Source of the DNA: CAYSGL01 sp964520985
GTDB taxonomy: Bacteria; Pseudomonadota; Alphaproteobacteria; Micavibrionales; Micavibrionaceae
DNA length: 64,000 nucleotides
Direction of reading: 5' to 3'
Assembly: GCA_964520985.1 (NCBI GenBank)
Contig: CAZFPB010000001.1
Span: forward strand, 558,001 to 622,000
The notes under the pieces were generated by a model. It was not told the origin of the DNA and did no database searches. It saw only the letters and a list, made by a program, of their open reading frames with translations. Positions 9,301 to 15,900 of this stretch are shown here, piece by piece. Position 1 is the stretch's first letter, and each line of letters opens with the position of its first letter. The translations under genes were made by a program, and so were the position numbers.

Positions 9301-9838
9301 CATCGCCGAACTGCGCGAAGGCATCAACAAACTGAACGCCGAAGCGCGCGAGCGTCTGAACGCTGCGTTTGAAACGGTGAACAAACATTATCAGGAACTC
9401 TTCGTAAAACTGTTCAATGGCGGCGCCGCGCACTTGAAGCTGATCGAATCGGAAGACCCTCTTCAGGCTGGTCTCGAAATCTTTGCGCAACCGCCGGGCA
9501 AGACTTTGCAATCACTCTCGCTTCTCTCGGGCGGTGAACAGACACTCGCCTCGATCGCGCTGATCTTTGCGATGTTCTTGACGAACCCTTCGCCGATCTG
9601 CGTGCTGGACGAGATTGACGCGCCACTGGACGACGCCAACGTAGACCGCGTGTGCAACCTGCTCGACTTTATCGCCGAACGCGGCGAAACCCGCTTCCTC
9701 ATTATTACCCACCACCGTTTGACGATGGCCCGCATGGACCGTCTCTACGGGGTGACGATGGCCGAGCGCGGCGTCTCGCAACTGGTCTCGGTCGATCTGA
9801 GCCAGCACTCAATGGACTTCCTCGAAGCCGCGGAATAG
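6347..9838 (+). CDS. smc: Chromosome segregation protein SMC
   Basis: SMC forms the ring ATPase of bacterial condensin and compacts and individualises replicated chromosomes. The 1163-residue protein shows the full architecture. There is an N-terminal Walker A (GPNGCGKSN, residues 32-40), a long coiled coil rich in Glu/Lys/Ala, and a central hinge of about 150 residues (from DNFRPVLDQV to HIKATAADRH). A returning coiled coil leads to the C-terminal ABC signature LSGGEQTLASIALIF and Walker B VLDEIDAPLDDANVDR. It lies 15 bases after the DsbA-like gene. The ScpA/ScpB partners are not in this window. Confidence 0.98.
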   Translation: MIQFKKIRVSGFKSFVDKTELDINPGLTGIVGPNGCGKSNTVEALRWVMGENSAKSMRSGENGMEDVIFNGTQTRPQRNFAEVSLLLDNSARTAPPAYNNEDEIEVSRKIERDKGSTYKINGKTVRARDVQMLFADTVTGAHSPALVSQGRVAAIINAKPQQRRMVLEESAGVSGLYARRHEAELRLRAADQNLQRVQDIVGSMEGRFNALKKQARQAQKYKNLSTEIRQMEINIAWLEWRGLHDKIEAARKSFAEAESIVAEKMTTVTQLTKTQNVQAEDLPALRRAEAEAAATLQAQKLTLARLEDQERDLKNKLDEAQSQLTQIAADREHEVHVLGEATTTIERLESEQNHLQNAQGNEEATLNDKRAIKERLEQKVLKLEEDYSAFMQKAAETKASRAAIEKQLNADSARLRANDDRADTLSSRLVNAKAKVEDGGRQAELKEAIAQLESAVASLQAEAEKTKVAFENAQDALDKARITKQDTEKTRSEMATEIRTLKTVLQAGTQDNFRPVLDQVTPDSGFETALSRALGDTLMGSLDNGAPVVWLDRDLDESVLPALPAGLQRLEPHVKAPKNLKAALLLIGVADSQEQGIEAAKHLKVGQAIVSKDGAYWRWDGLHIKATAADRHAQQLQQKNRLAELEAAFPPIEQAANDAAATLDAAQKTFGETRIAMETAQRDQRANEQTLSSKQTELSRLTEERSGLFAEVARLEEGLQQTHDERGTLEQAVKDHEASLSAYDEQTMAAQAQEVDQLRATLLEARDGLQEAIRDMDKVQQEQMRRKARLHGIADERINLQNRAIRARERLKDLDLRDAQNKEKLQALKDQPSTVGADKAALLEKISAAETERGGAADRLAVVENELSDTTRALKEAENIMMEAREARAHANALVSAGMEEMERITANIAEHFDNKTPVALTADVDFDAQAEQLPNIDPIKAAKEKSVRERDAIGPVNLRAETEAEELEKEMGTIFTEREDLIQAIAELREGINKLNAEARERLNAAFETVNKHYQELFVKLFNGGAAHLKLIESEDPLQAGLEIFAQPPGKTLQSLSLLSGGEQTLASIALIFAMFLTNPSPICVLDEIDAPLDDANVDRVCNLLDFIAERGETRFLIITHHRLTMARMDRLYGVTMAERGVSQLVSVDLSQHSMDFLEAAE

Positions 9839-9902
9839 GAACTCTATAAAGTTTCGCGTTGTTGTGTATGATGATGCCGCAACAAAAAAAGGAGCTTTCT
9901 CT

Positions 9903-10271
9903 ATGAAATATGTCGACGGATTTGTTATTCCCTGCCCCAAAAAGGGAATCAAGCAATATCAGGCCATTGCCAAAAAGGCGTCACGCCTCTGGATGGAACA
10001 TGGCGCGCTCGAATATTTCGAATGTGTTGGCGAAGACATGAAGACCAAAATGGGCGTTCCTTTTCCCAAGGTGGCCAACGCCAAGCCAAGCGAAGCCGTT
10101 ATTTTTGCCTGGATCGTTTATAAATCGCGTAAACATCGCGATGCCGTAAACAAAAAGGTCATGAACGATCCGCGCATGGAAAAAATGTTCAAAGACATTG
10201 AGATGCCCTTTGAGATGGATCGTATGACTTACGGTGGATTTGACGTAATCGTCGAAGGAAAAACTCAATGA
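9903..10271 (+). CDS. DUF1428 family protein
   Basis: The ATG at 9903 has a good Shine-Dalgarno (AAGGAG) and gives 122 residues matching the DUF1428/YbaA pattern: MKYVDGFVIPCPKKG, LWMEHGALEYFECV, then a C-terminal DRMTYGGFDVIVE. The fold is a ferredoxin-like dimeric alpha/beta barrel; biochemical function is not known to me. The stop overlaps the atpI start by 4 bases (ATGA), so it is translationally coupled to the ATP synthase Fo operon, which is not where this family is normally expected. An alternative upstream start at 9864 lacks a ribosome site. Confidence 0.88.
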   Translation: MKYVDGFVIPCPKKGIKQYQAIAKKASRLWMEHGALEYFECVGEDMKTKMGVPFPKVANAKPSEAVIFAWIVYKSRKHRDAVNKKVMNDPRMEKMFKDIEMPFEMDRMTYGGFDVIVEGKTQ

Positions 10272-10621
10272 TCAACGACAACAACGACGATCTGGAAAAT
10301 CGCATTCACGCCGCCAAAGAGGAGTTCGAAAAGGACTTTAATCCCACACCAAAAGCCAAGGGCAGCGAATCGCTCAATGACGGGGCGAAGGCAGGGATTG
10401 AGCTCGTGGGGGCAATTATGGGCGGAGCGCTTCTCGGCTTCGGGATCGACAAGCTGTTCGACACCTCCCCGGCAGGGTTCTTTATCTGCCTGATTTTGGG
10501 TGTGATTACAGGGTTTTACAACGTTTATAAAATCACGATGGGGCTGGGCACTTCCGTGGGATTTATGCAGTTGCATCGCAAAACAAAACCCGCTAAACAG
10601 GACGCAAATTCGGACCAATAA
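10268..10621 (+). CDS. atpI: ATP synthase subunit I / AtpI-like assembly factor
   Basis: The 117-residue protein has an acidic N-terminal region and two membrane helices (LVGAIMGGALLGFGIDKLF and GFFICLILGVITGFYNVYK), the layout of AtpI/Gene1 proteins that open bacterial Fo operons. AtpI is thought to help assemble the c-ring and bind Mg2+. It is followed by atpB, atpE and the two b-type subunits. The start codon overlaps the DUF1428 stop. Sequence conservation in this family is low, so the assignment rests on topology and operon position. Confidence 0.85.
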   Translation: MINDNNDDLENRIHAAKEEFEKDFNPTPKAKGSESLNDGAKAGIELVGAIMGGALLGFGIDKLFDTSPAGFFICLILGVITGFYNVYKITMGLGTSVGFMQLHRKTKPAKQDANSDQ

Positions 10622-10655
10622 CCCAGTAAAACAGCAAGGTTGACCCGCAAAAACC

Positions 10656-11402
10656 ATGGCCAATCCTATCCACCAGTTTGAGATAACGCCTCTCGTTCCC
10701 CTGTCGCTCGGTTCGCTCGATATTTCGTTCACCAATTCATCCTTGTGGATGGCTATTGCCGTCGTCGTCAGTACCGTCTTTTTGAGCGTCGCCACCCAAC
10801 GCAAAGCGCTTGTTCCGGGCCGCCTGCAAATCGCCGCTGAAATGCTCTATGAATTTATCGCAGGCATGATCCGCGAGAATATCGGTCAGGGCGGCCGTAA
10901 ATATTTCCCGCTGATCTTCACGCTGTTCATCGTGGTGTTCATGGGTAACGTGCTCGGCCTTCTGCCTTATTCGTTTACCTACACAAGCCATCTGGTCGTC
11001 ACTGCCGCGCTGGCCATGATTATCTTCCTCAGCGTTCTGGTGATTGGTTTTGCCAGCCACGGCACGCATTTCTTCGCACTGTTCGTGCCGCCGGGTCTGC
11101 CGCTCTGGCTGATGCCGCTGATCGTGCCGATTGAAATCATGTCGTTCCTCGTGCGTCCGGTCACGCTGTCCGTGCGTTTGTTCGCTAACATGATTGCCGG
11201 TCACATCATGCTGAAAGTCTTCGCGGGCTTTTCAATGGGCATGGTGGCGATGGGCGCGGGCGGTTTTGCGCTCGGCCTCCTGCCGGTTGTCTTCAACTCG
11301 ATCCTGATCGGATTCGAGCTGCTGATCGCCTTCCTGCAGGCTTATGTATTCGCGATTTTAAGCTGTATCTACCTGAAGGATACCGTTGAAATCGACCACT
11401 AA
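10656..11402 (+). CDS. atpB: F0F1 ATP synthase subunit a
   Basis: Subunit a forms the two half-channels that load protons onto the c-ring. The 248-residue protein is highly hydrophobic with about five or six membrane helices. The essential stator arginine is Arg174 in SVRLFANMIAGH, and the C-terminal helix ends in ISLC-like sequence (AILSCIYLKD). It sits 34 bases after atpI. Nothing in the visible motif suggests sodium coupling. Confidence 0.98.
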   Translation: MANPIHQFEITPLVPLSLGSLDISFTNSSLWMAIAVVVSTVFLSVATQRKALVPGRLQIAAEMLYEFIAGMIRENIGQGGRKYFPLIFTLFIVVFMGNVLGLLPYSFTYTSHLVVTAALAMIIFLSVLVIGFASHGTHFFALFVPPGLPLWLMPLIVPIEIMSFLVRPVTLSVRLFANMIAGHIMLKVFAGFSMGMVAMGAGGFALGLLPVVFNSILIGFELLIAFLQAYVFAILSCIYLKDTVEIDH

Positions 11403-11463
11403 GTGTGTCAAGTGATTGGCGCAGAATTAACCCCTTACACTAAAAAGAAAAAAGGAAAGAAAA

Positions 11464-11688
11464 ATGGAATTAGAAGCTGTAAAACTCCTCGCTGGCGCAA
11501 TCGCCCTCTTCCCGCTGTTTGGCGTGGGCATTGGCCTCGGCATGATCTTCTCGTCGTACAATGAAGCTGTCGGCCGTAACCCGGGTGCTGCTGAAATCCT
11601 CGACAAAAAATACTTCCTGGCCTTCGCGCTGACGGAAGCTCTCGCGATTTTCGCACTGCTGATCGCGTTCTACCTCGTCTTCGCTTAG
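11464..11688 (+). CDS. atpE: F0F1 ATP synthase subunit c
   Basis: This is the proteolipid that forms the rotor ring: 74 residues, two helices joined by the polar loop AVGRNPGA. The ion-carrying carboxylate is Glu58 in ALTEALAIFALL. The glycine-rich first helix (GVGIGLGMIF) allows tight ring packing. Residues beside the glutamate lack the Ser/Gln set of sodium-type c subunits, so proton coupling is expected. A strong purine-rich ribosome site (AAAAAAGGAAAG) precedes the ATG, consistent with the high copy number of this subunit. Confidence 0.98.
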   Translation: MELEAVKLLAGAIALFPLFGVGIGLGMIFSSYNEAVGRNPGAAEILDKKYFLAFALTEALAIFALLIAFYLVFA

Positions 11689-11717
11689 GCCGTTAGACGA
11701 GATAACAGGATAGGTAT

Positions 11718-12371
11718 ATGACGATGCGGTTGTGGTTTGTTTGTCTGTTGGCTTTGTGCTTCTTGCCGGTTTCGGCAATGGAGGCGCGCGCGCAAGACGG
11801 GCATTCCACGCCGCATGCGTCAGTTGCCACCGAAATTGCGGACACTATGGGTCAAGGTGCGCATGAAGCTGAAGCCGGCGGTCTGCCGCAGTTCGATCCG
11901 ACCTGGTTTGCCTCGCAGGTATTCTGGCTCGTGATTGCCTTCGGCTTGCTCTATGTGATCTTTGCCCGCCGCACCCTGCCCGACCTGTCGTCGATCATCG
12001 AGAACCGCAAGAACCATATCCAAGCGGATCTGGAACAGGCGGAGAATTTGACGTCGCAGGCGGAAAACGTACAAAACGCTTACGAAAAAAGCCTGAACGG
12101 TGCGCGCGAGCAAGCCACGACGATGCTGATCTATATGCATGCCTCCATGCAGAAACAAAAGAATGACCAGACGGAAGCCTTCCGCGTGCGCAGCGAAACG
12201 GAAGTCCGCGCCGCTGAAGAGCGACTGACCAATGCCAAAGATAAAGCCATGAGCGAAATCAGCGATATCGTCGCCGATGTTGCCGCGCAGGCTGTTGAAA
12301 AAATCATCGGTGTATCGACGGATGCGAATGAAGCCCGCAACATCGTCAGCCGTCTCAAAGCGGCCGCATAG
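11718..12371 (+). CDS. atpG: F0F1 ATP synthase subunit b'
   Basis: Alphaproteobacteria have two divergent b-type stator subunits, and this is the b' copy, 217 residues. The N-terminus looks like a signal sequence (MRLWFVCLLALCFLPVSA). A His/Ala-rich stretch and the conserved FDPTWFASQVFWLVIAFGLL membrane helix follow, leading into the long coiled-coil arm that ends at the F1 contact. An AGGA site lies 7 bases before the ATG. Naming varies: atpG, atpF' and atpX are all used; this is not the F1 gamma subunit. Confidence 0.93.
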   Translation: MTMRLWFVCLLALCFLPVSAMEARAQDGHSTPHASVATEIADTMGQGAHEAEAGGLPQFDPTWFASQVFWLVIAFGLLYVIFARRTLPDLSSIIENRKNHIQADLEQAENLTSQAENVQNAYEKSLNGAREQATTMLIYMHASMQKQKNDQTEAFRVRSETEVRAAEERLTNAKDKAMSEISDIVADVAAQAVEKIIGVSTDANEARNIVSRLKAAA

Positions 12372-12380
12372 GAGAGCATA

Positions 12381-12875
12381 ATGTTTGAATTCCTCGCACA
12401 TGACACCAACATCTGGGTAGTTTTCTCCTTCGTCCTGTTCGTCGTCGTGGCGTACAAGCTGGGCGGCAAAGCGGTAACGGGCGGTCTTGACGCCCGCATT
12501 GCCGAAATTAAACGCGAAATCGACACGGCGGAATCGCTGCGTGTCGAAGCACAAGAATTGCTGGCGCAATATCAACGCAAACAGCGTGACGCCGAAAAAG
12601 AAGCCGCCGATATCGTTGCTGGCGCGCAGAAACAAGTCGCAAAAATCCGCGAAGCCGCCGAAGCCGACATCACCGAAATGGCCGACCGCCGCGAAGCGCA
12701 ACTTACCGATCGCCTGAAGCGCATCGAAGACAAAGCGATGGCTGATATTCAAAACCACGCCGCTGCCATGGCTGTGGAAGCCGCCAAGCAGATCATCGCG
12801 CAGAGCATGGATGAGAAAACATCGGCCAGCCTGACCAAAACCGCCATCGGCGATCTGACCAAAGCGCTGAATTAA
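12381..12875 (+). CDS. atpF: F0F1 ATP synthase subunit b
   Basis: This 164-residue subunit has an N-terminal membrane helix (WVVFSFVLFVVVAYKLGGK) followed by a charged coiled coil (ESLRVEAQELLAQYQRKQ and onward) forming the peripheral stator stalk with b'. It begins 9 bases after b' with GGAG as ribosome site. It is the last Fo gene; the F1 genes are not nearby, as in other alphaproteobacteria with separate Fo and F1 operons. Confidence 0.96.
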   Translation: MFEFLAHDTNIWVVFSFVLFVVVAYKLGGKAVTGGLDARIAEIKREIDTAESLRVEAQELLAQYQRKQRDAEKEAADIVAGAQKQVAKIREAAEADITEMADRREAQLTDRLKRIEDKAMADIQNHAAAMAVEAAKQIIAQSMDEKTSASLTKTAIGDLTKALN

Positions 12876-12922
12876 TCTCATCCCCTGATGACAACCAAGG
12901 CTTTGCCCGTCTATGATGGGGC

Positions 12923-14197
12923 ATGTTCGCATGGCGCCGTAAAAAACAACCAGACCCCTTCGATTTTCGCGCCTTCGCGCAGCCTTCCCGCGCGGCATCG
13001 CGTCAGTTATTGCTGATCAGCAACGATACGATAGACGCAGCCCTGCTGGCTCTCAGCGCGCATATTCAGGTATGGAGCGCCGAAATTGTTTCTGCTAATG
13101 AGCAAGATGTTGAAGTGGCAAAAACCAAAGGAATGGGCGCCGCCATGATTGAGCGCCTGACACTGGACCCAACAAAAGTATCGGCCATGGCAAAATCCCT
13201 CGTCGATATTGCAGCGCTACCGCACCCCGCCGGTATAGCTCTCGATAGCTGGACACGCCCAAACGGACTTATCATTGAAAAGACGGCCGTGCCTATCGGC
13301 GTACTCGGCATGATTTACGAATCGCGCCCGAACGTGACGCTCGATGCGGCGGCGCTGTGCCTGAAATCGCGTAACGCCGTTATTCTGCGTGGCGGCTCTG
13401 AAGCGTTTGAAACGAATAAGGCCTTGCATAAACTCATCTGCGACATGCTCAAACAGTTCGCCATACCTGAAACGGCGGTTTTGTTTGTTCCTGATACCGA
13501 CCGCGCGATTATCGATCAGATGCTGATCTGTAATGACCTGATCGACGTATTGATCCCGCGTGGCGGAAAAGGACTGACGGGCCGTGTCATGAGCGAGGCC
13601 AAGATGCCGGTCTTCGCGCATCTCGATGGCAACTGTCATGTCTATATTCACGAAAGTGCTGACCCGGCAATTGCTCATGCCGTAACGCTCAACGCCAAGC
13701 TGCGCCGTACGGGTATTTGCGGGGCGGCGGAAAGCCTGTTGATAGACGAGGCCTTCCCGGAAGGCGCAGCGCTTGTGAAAGTCCTGCTCGATCAAGGCTG
13801 CGCGGTGGTTGGCGATAAATGGGCACAGCTGATCGATGACCGTGTGGGCGCCGCGACCGACGATGACTGGCGCACCGAATATCTCGACAAGAAAATCAGC
13901 GTCAAAGTCACGGGCGGCGTGCAAGATGCGATTGATCATATCAACTATTACGGCTCGCATCACACCGATGCGATCATCGCGACCGATGAGGTGGCGGTAC
14001 AGAAATTCACCCAGCAGATCGATAGCGCTATCGTTCTGCATAATGCCTCGACACAGTTTGCCGATGGCGGCGAGTTCGGGTTTGGCGCCGAGATCGGCAT
14101 CGGTACAGGCAAACTGCATGCGCGCGGGCCCGTCGGTCTGCAACAACTCTGCACGTTTAAATATGTCGTGCGTGGTACGGGACAGATTCGCGCATGA
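12923..14197 (+). CDS. proA: Glutamate-5-semialdehyde dehydrogenase (gamma-glutamyl phosphate reductase)
   Basis: ProA reduces gamma-glutamyl phosphate with NADPH to glutamate semialdehyde, the second step of proline synthesis. The 424-residue aldehyde-dehydrogenase fold has the cofactor-binding region VPIGVLGMIYESRPNVT, the LRGGSEA signature and catalytic Cys266 in RRTGICGAAE, where related enzymes have Cys-Asn-Ala. The N-terminus (about 20 residues, MFAWRRKKQPDPFDF) extends past the usual start, and no better ATG lies downstream. proA-nadD-rsfS-rlmH is a common alphaproteobacterial order, but the usual upstream obgE-proB is absent and Fo genes take its place. It overlaps nadD by 4 bases. 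Confidence 0.96.
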   Translation: MFAWRRKKQPDPFDFRAFAQPSRAASRQLLLISNDTIDAALLALSAHIQVWSAEIVSANEQDVEVAKTKGMGAAMIERLTLDPTKVSAMAKSLVDIAALPHPAGIALDSWTRPNGLIIEKTAVPIGVLGMIYESRPNVTLDAAALCLKSRNAVILRGGSEAFETNKALHKLICDMLKQFAIPETAVLFVPDTDRAIIDQMLICNDLIDVLIPRGGKGLTGRVMSEAKMPVFAHLDGNCHVYIHESADPAIAHAVTLNAKLRRTGICGAAESLLIDEAFPEGAALVKVLLDQGCAVVGDKWAQLIDDRVGAATDDDWRTEYLDKKISVKVTGGVQDAIDHINYYGSHHTDAIIATDEVAVQKFTQQIDSAIVLHNASTQFADGGEFGFGAEIGIGTGKLHARGPVGLQQLCTFKYVVRGTGQIRA

Positions 14198-14805
14198 GCT
14201 TTACGGCGCCGCATCTGAATGATGGGGAGCGGTGGCGCGGCAAGCGCATCGGCCTGCTCGGCGGCTCGTTCAATCCGCCGCATGCCGGGCATCTTCATAT
14301 CGCCCGCATTGCACAAGCCCGCTTCGGCCTCCACTACGTCTGGTGGCTGGTGACCCCGCATAATCCACTCAAAGATAAAAATATCATCGCGCCGTATGAA
14401 GAGCGCTTCGCGCAGGTGCAAGAAATAACCGCTTCAAACCCTGCGATGATGGCAACACATCTCGAGCGCGATATTGGCAGTCGCTATACTTATGAAACTG
14501 TCAGCACCCTGCGAACGCGCTTTGCCCGAACGGACTTCCTGTGGATCTGCGGCATGGATAACGCGCTGATCTTCCACAAGTGGGAGCGCTGGCGCGATTT
14601 GCTCAATCTATTGCCCATGACTTTTATCGCGCGGCCGCCCGCTCAGGCCCTGGTGCGCAACTGCCCCGTGCGAATGGCCGATGTCCCGCAATACCGCGAC
14701 ACACAGGGACGGCAGACGGATCTCGCAAAACCGGGCATTTTCTGGCTGACATCGACGCGGATGATTGATCTCTCATCCACGAAAATACGCAATCAGAACA
14801 AATAG
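14194..14805 (+). CDS. nadD: Nicotinate-nucleotide adenylyltransferase
   Basis: NadD transfers AMP to nicotinate mononucleotide in NAD synthesis. The 203-residue protein has the nucleotidyltransferase motif GGSFNPPHAGH near residue 23 and the C-terminal ISSTxIR-type signature, here LSSTKIRNQ, at the very end. The central ICGMDNALIFHKWERW is typical of NadD. The start codon overlaps the proA stop (ATGA), so the two are coupled. The C-terminus stops right after SSTKIR, a little shorter than many homologues. Confidence 0.96.
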   Translation: MSFTAPHLNDGERWRGKRIGLLGGSFNPPHAGHLHIARIAQARFGLHYVWWLVTPHNPLKDKNIIAPYEERFAQVQEITASNPAMMATHLERDIGSRYTYETVSTLRTRFARTDFLWICGMDNALIFHKWERWRDLLNLLPMTFIARPPAQALVRNCPVRMADVPQYRDTQGRQTDLAKPGIFWLTSTRMIDLSSTKIRNQNK

Positions 14806-14831
14806 TTATGCTCTTGCAGCAGGGATGTTTA

Positions 14832-14860
14832 TTGAAGCGTTTACGAATCCGGCGTATAAT
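14832..14860 (+). promoter_or_regulatory. Sigma-70-type promoter upstream of rsfS
   Basis: TTGAAG (14832-14837), a 17-base spacer and a perfect TATAAT (14855-14860) form the clearest promoter of this region, in the 236-base gap between nadD and rsfS. The predicted start, 7 bases after the -10, falls on the A of an ATG at 14867. The rsfS-rlmH-envC-ctpA run could be transcribed from here. Confidence 0.7.
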
Positions 14861-14866
14861 AAAGAT

Positions 14867-15028
14867 ATGAGCTTATGTGGTTTTACCCTGAAGCATTCAC
14901 CCAATCTAAAACCCACAACCGCATACACTGCCGGCGTTTATCGGATGCACCCTTGCGTCAATACGGCACATAGCCTATATCAATCGTTATCGCAAACAAC
15001 TGAAGGAGACCTACGCCATTTTTACTGA
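14867..15028 (+). CDS. Possible leaderless small ORF (53 codons) in the rsfS leader
   Basis: An ATG sits exactly at the start predicted from the promoter at 14832-14860, so a transcript from it would be leaderless. The frame runs MSLCGFTLKHSPN onward to a TGA at 15026-15028. That places its end just after the rsfS Shine-Dalgarno and between the two candidate rsfS starts, which would allow translational coupling or attenuation. The peptide is low-complexity with no recognisable domain and may be chance. It is listed because of its position; coding status is unproven. Confidence 0.25.
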   Translation: MSLCGFTLKHSPNLKPTTAYTAGVYRMHPCVNTAHSLYQSLSQTTEGDLRHFY

Positions 15029-15041
15029 TTCCCCCAACGGA

Positions 15042-15407
15042 TTGCAGGACACATCCGTTTTAAAAGACCTCATCGTAAAATCCCTGGATGACGATAAGGC
15101 TATTGATATTGAAGTCATTGATTTAACCGGTCAGTCAGCCATCGCCGATTTCATGGTTGTTGCCTCCGGTACATCCTCCCGTCAGATCGTCGCCATGTCG
15201 GAAAAGCTGGAAGAGCGCCTCAAAGGGCGTGGCCACCGCCATTTCCGCACCGAAGGCACGAGCGAAGGCAACTGGGTTGTCTGCGATGCCGGTGATATCA
15301 TCGTTCACCTGTTCCGCCCCGAAGTACGCGCCTTCTATAATATCGAAGAAATGTGGCGCATGACGCCGCGCGCGAAACGCGACCAAAGCACTTTCATCCC
15401 GGCCTAA
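15042..15407 (+). CDS. rsfS: Ribosome silencing factor RsfS
   Basis: RsfS binds uL14 on the large subunit and blocks subunit joining in starvation. The core motifs are present: DIEVIDLTGQSAIADFMVVA, SGTSSRQIVAMSEKL, then WVVCDAGDIIVHLF and YNIEEMW. The TTG at 15042 gives 121 residues but has no ribosome site at proper distance. A strong Shine-Dalgarno (GAAGGAG, 15002-15008) stands 9 bases before an in-frame ATT at 15018, so the true start may be the rare ATT, adding 8 residues. Neighbours nadD upstream and rlmH downstream are the usual partners. Confidence 0.92.
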   Translation: MQDTSVLKDLIVKSLDDDKAIDIEVIDLTGQSAIADFMVVASGTSSRQIVAMSEKLEERLKGRGHRHFRTEGTSEGNWVVCDAGDIIVHLFRPEVRAFYNIEEMWRMTPRAKRDQSTFIPA

Positions 15408-15458
15408 AACCAATTCTCCCCTTGCGGGACAAACGGCGGCTGGGGTGTAATAACCCTT

Positions 15459-15899
15459 ATGATTCCCGCGCATCTCATCGCGGTCGGCAAAATGAAATCC
15501 GGCCCGTTCAAAGACCTGTTTGACGACTATCGCAAGCGCCTTACCGGGCGCTTCGATATGAGTGAGCTTGATGCCCGCTCGACGGGCGATGAGCATAAAA
15601 AAATCCTCTCAACCCTTGATGAGACTAAACCGCTGATCGTGCTCGATGAGCGCGGCCAGAATCTTTCCAGCAAGAAAATGGCCGAGACCTTGGCTAAAAT
15701 CCTTGAGACGCGTGGCGGGCCGTTGCAGTTCGTCATTGGCGGCGCGGATGGCCTTAGCGATGCCATCCGCAGTCGCGCCGACCTTGCCATCAGTTTCGGC
15801 GCCATGGTGTGGCCGCATATGCTGGTGCGGGTGATGGTGATGGAGCAGCTTTATCGTTGCCAGCAAATTCTTTCCGGCCATCCGTATCACAGGGAATAA
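15459..15899 (+). CDS. rlmH: 23S rRNA (pseudouridine1915-N3)-methyltransferase RlmH
   Basis: RlmH is a SPOUT-fold, SAM-dependent enzyme that methylates pseudouridine 1915 in helix 69 of 23S rRNA. The 146-residue protein has the trefoil-knot motifs: LIVLDERGQNLSSKKMAE, FVIGGADGLSD and the C-terminal GHPYHRE, whose Tyr-His-Arg contributes to the active site. It follows rsfS by about 50 bases, the standard order. It ends one base before the next ATG. Confidence 0.97.
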   Translation: MIPAHLIAVGKMKSGPFKDLFDDYRKRLTGRFDMSELDARSTGDEHKKILSTLDETKPLIVLDERGQNLSSKKMAETLAKILETRGGPLQFVIGGADGLSDAIRSRADLAISFGAMVWPHMLVRVMVMEQLYRCQQILSGHPYHRE

Positions 15900-15900
15900 C

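Noticed and set aside
12876..12922. Terminator between atpF and proA
   Set aside because: CATCCCC and GATGGGG look complementary at first glance but are not inverted in the right order, and there is no T-run.
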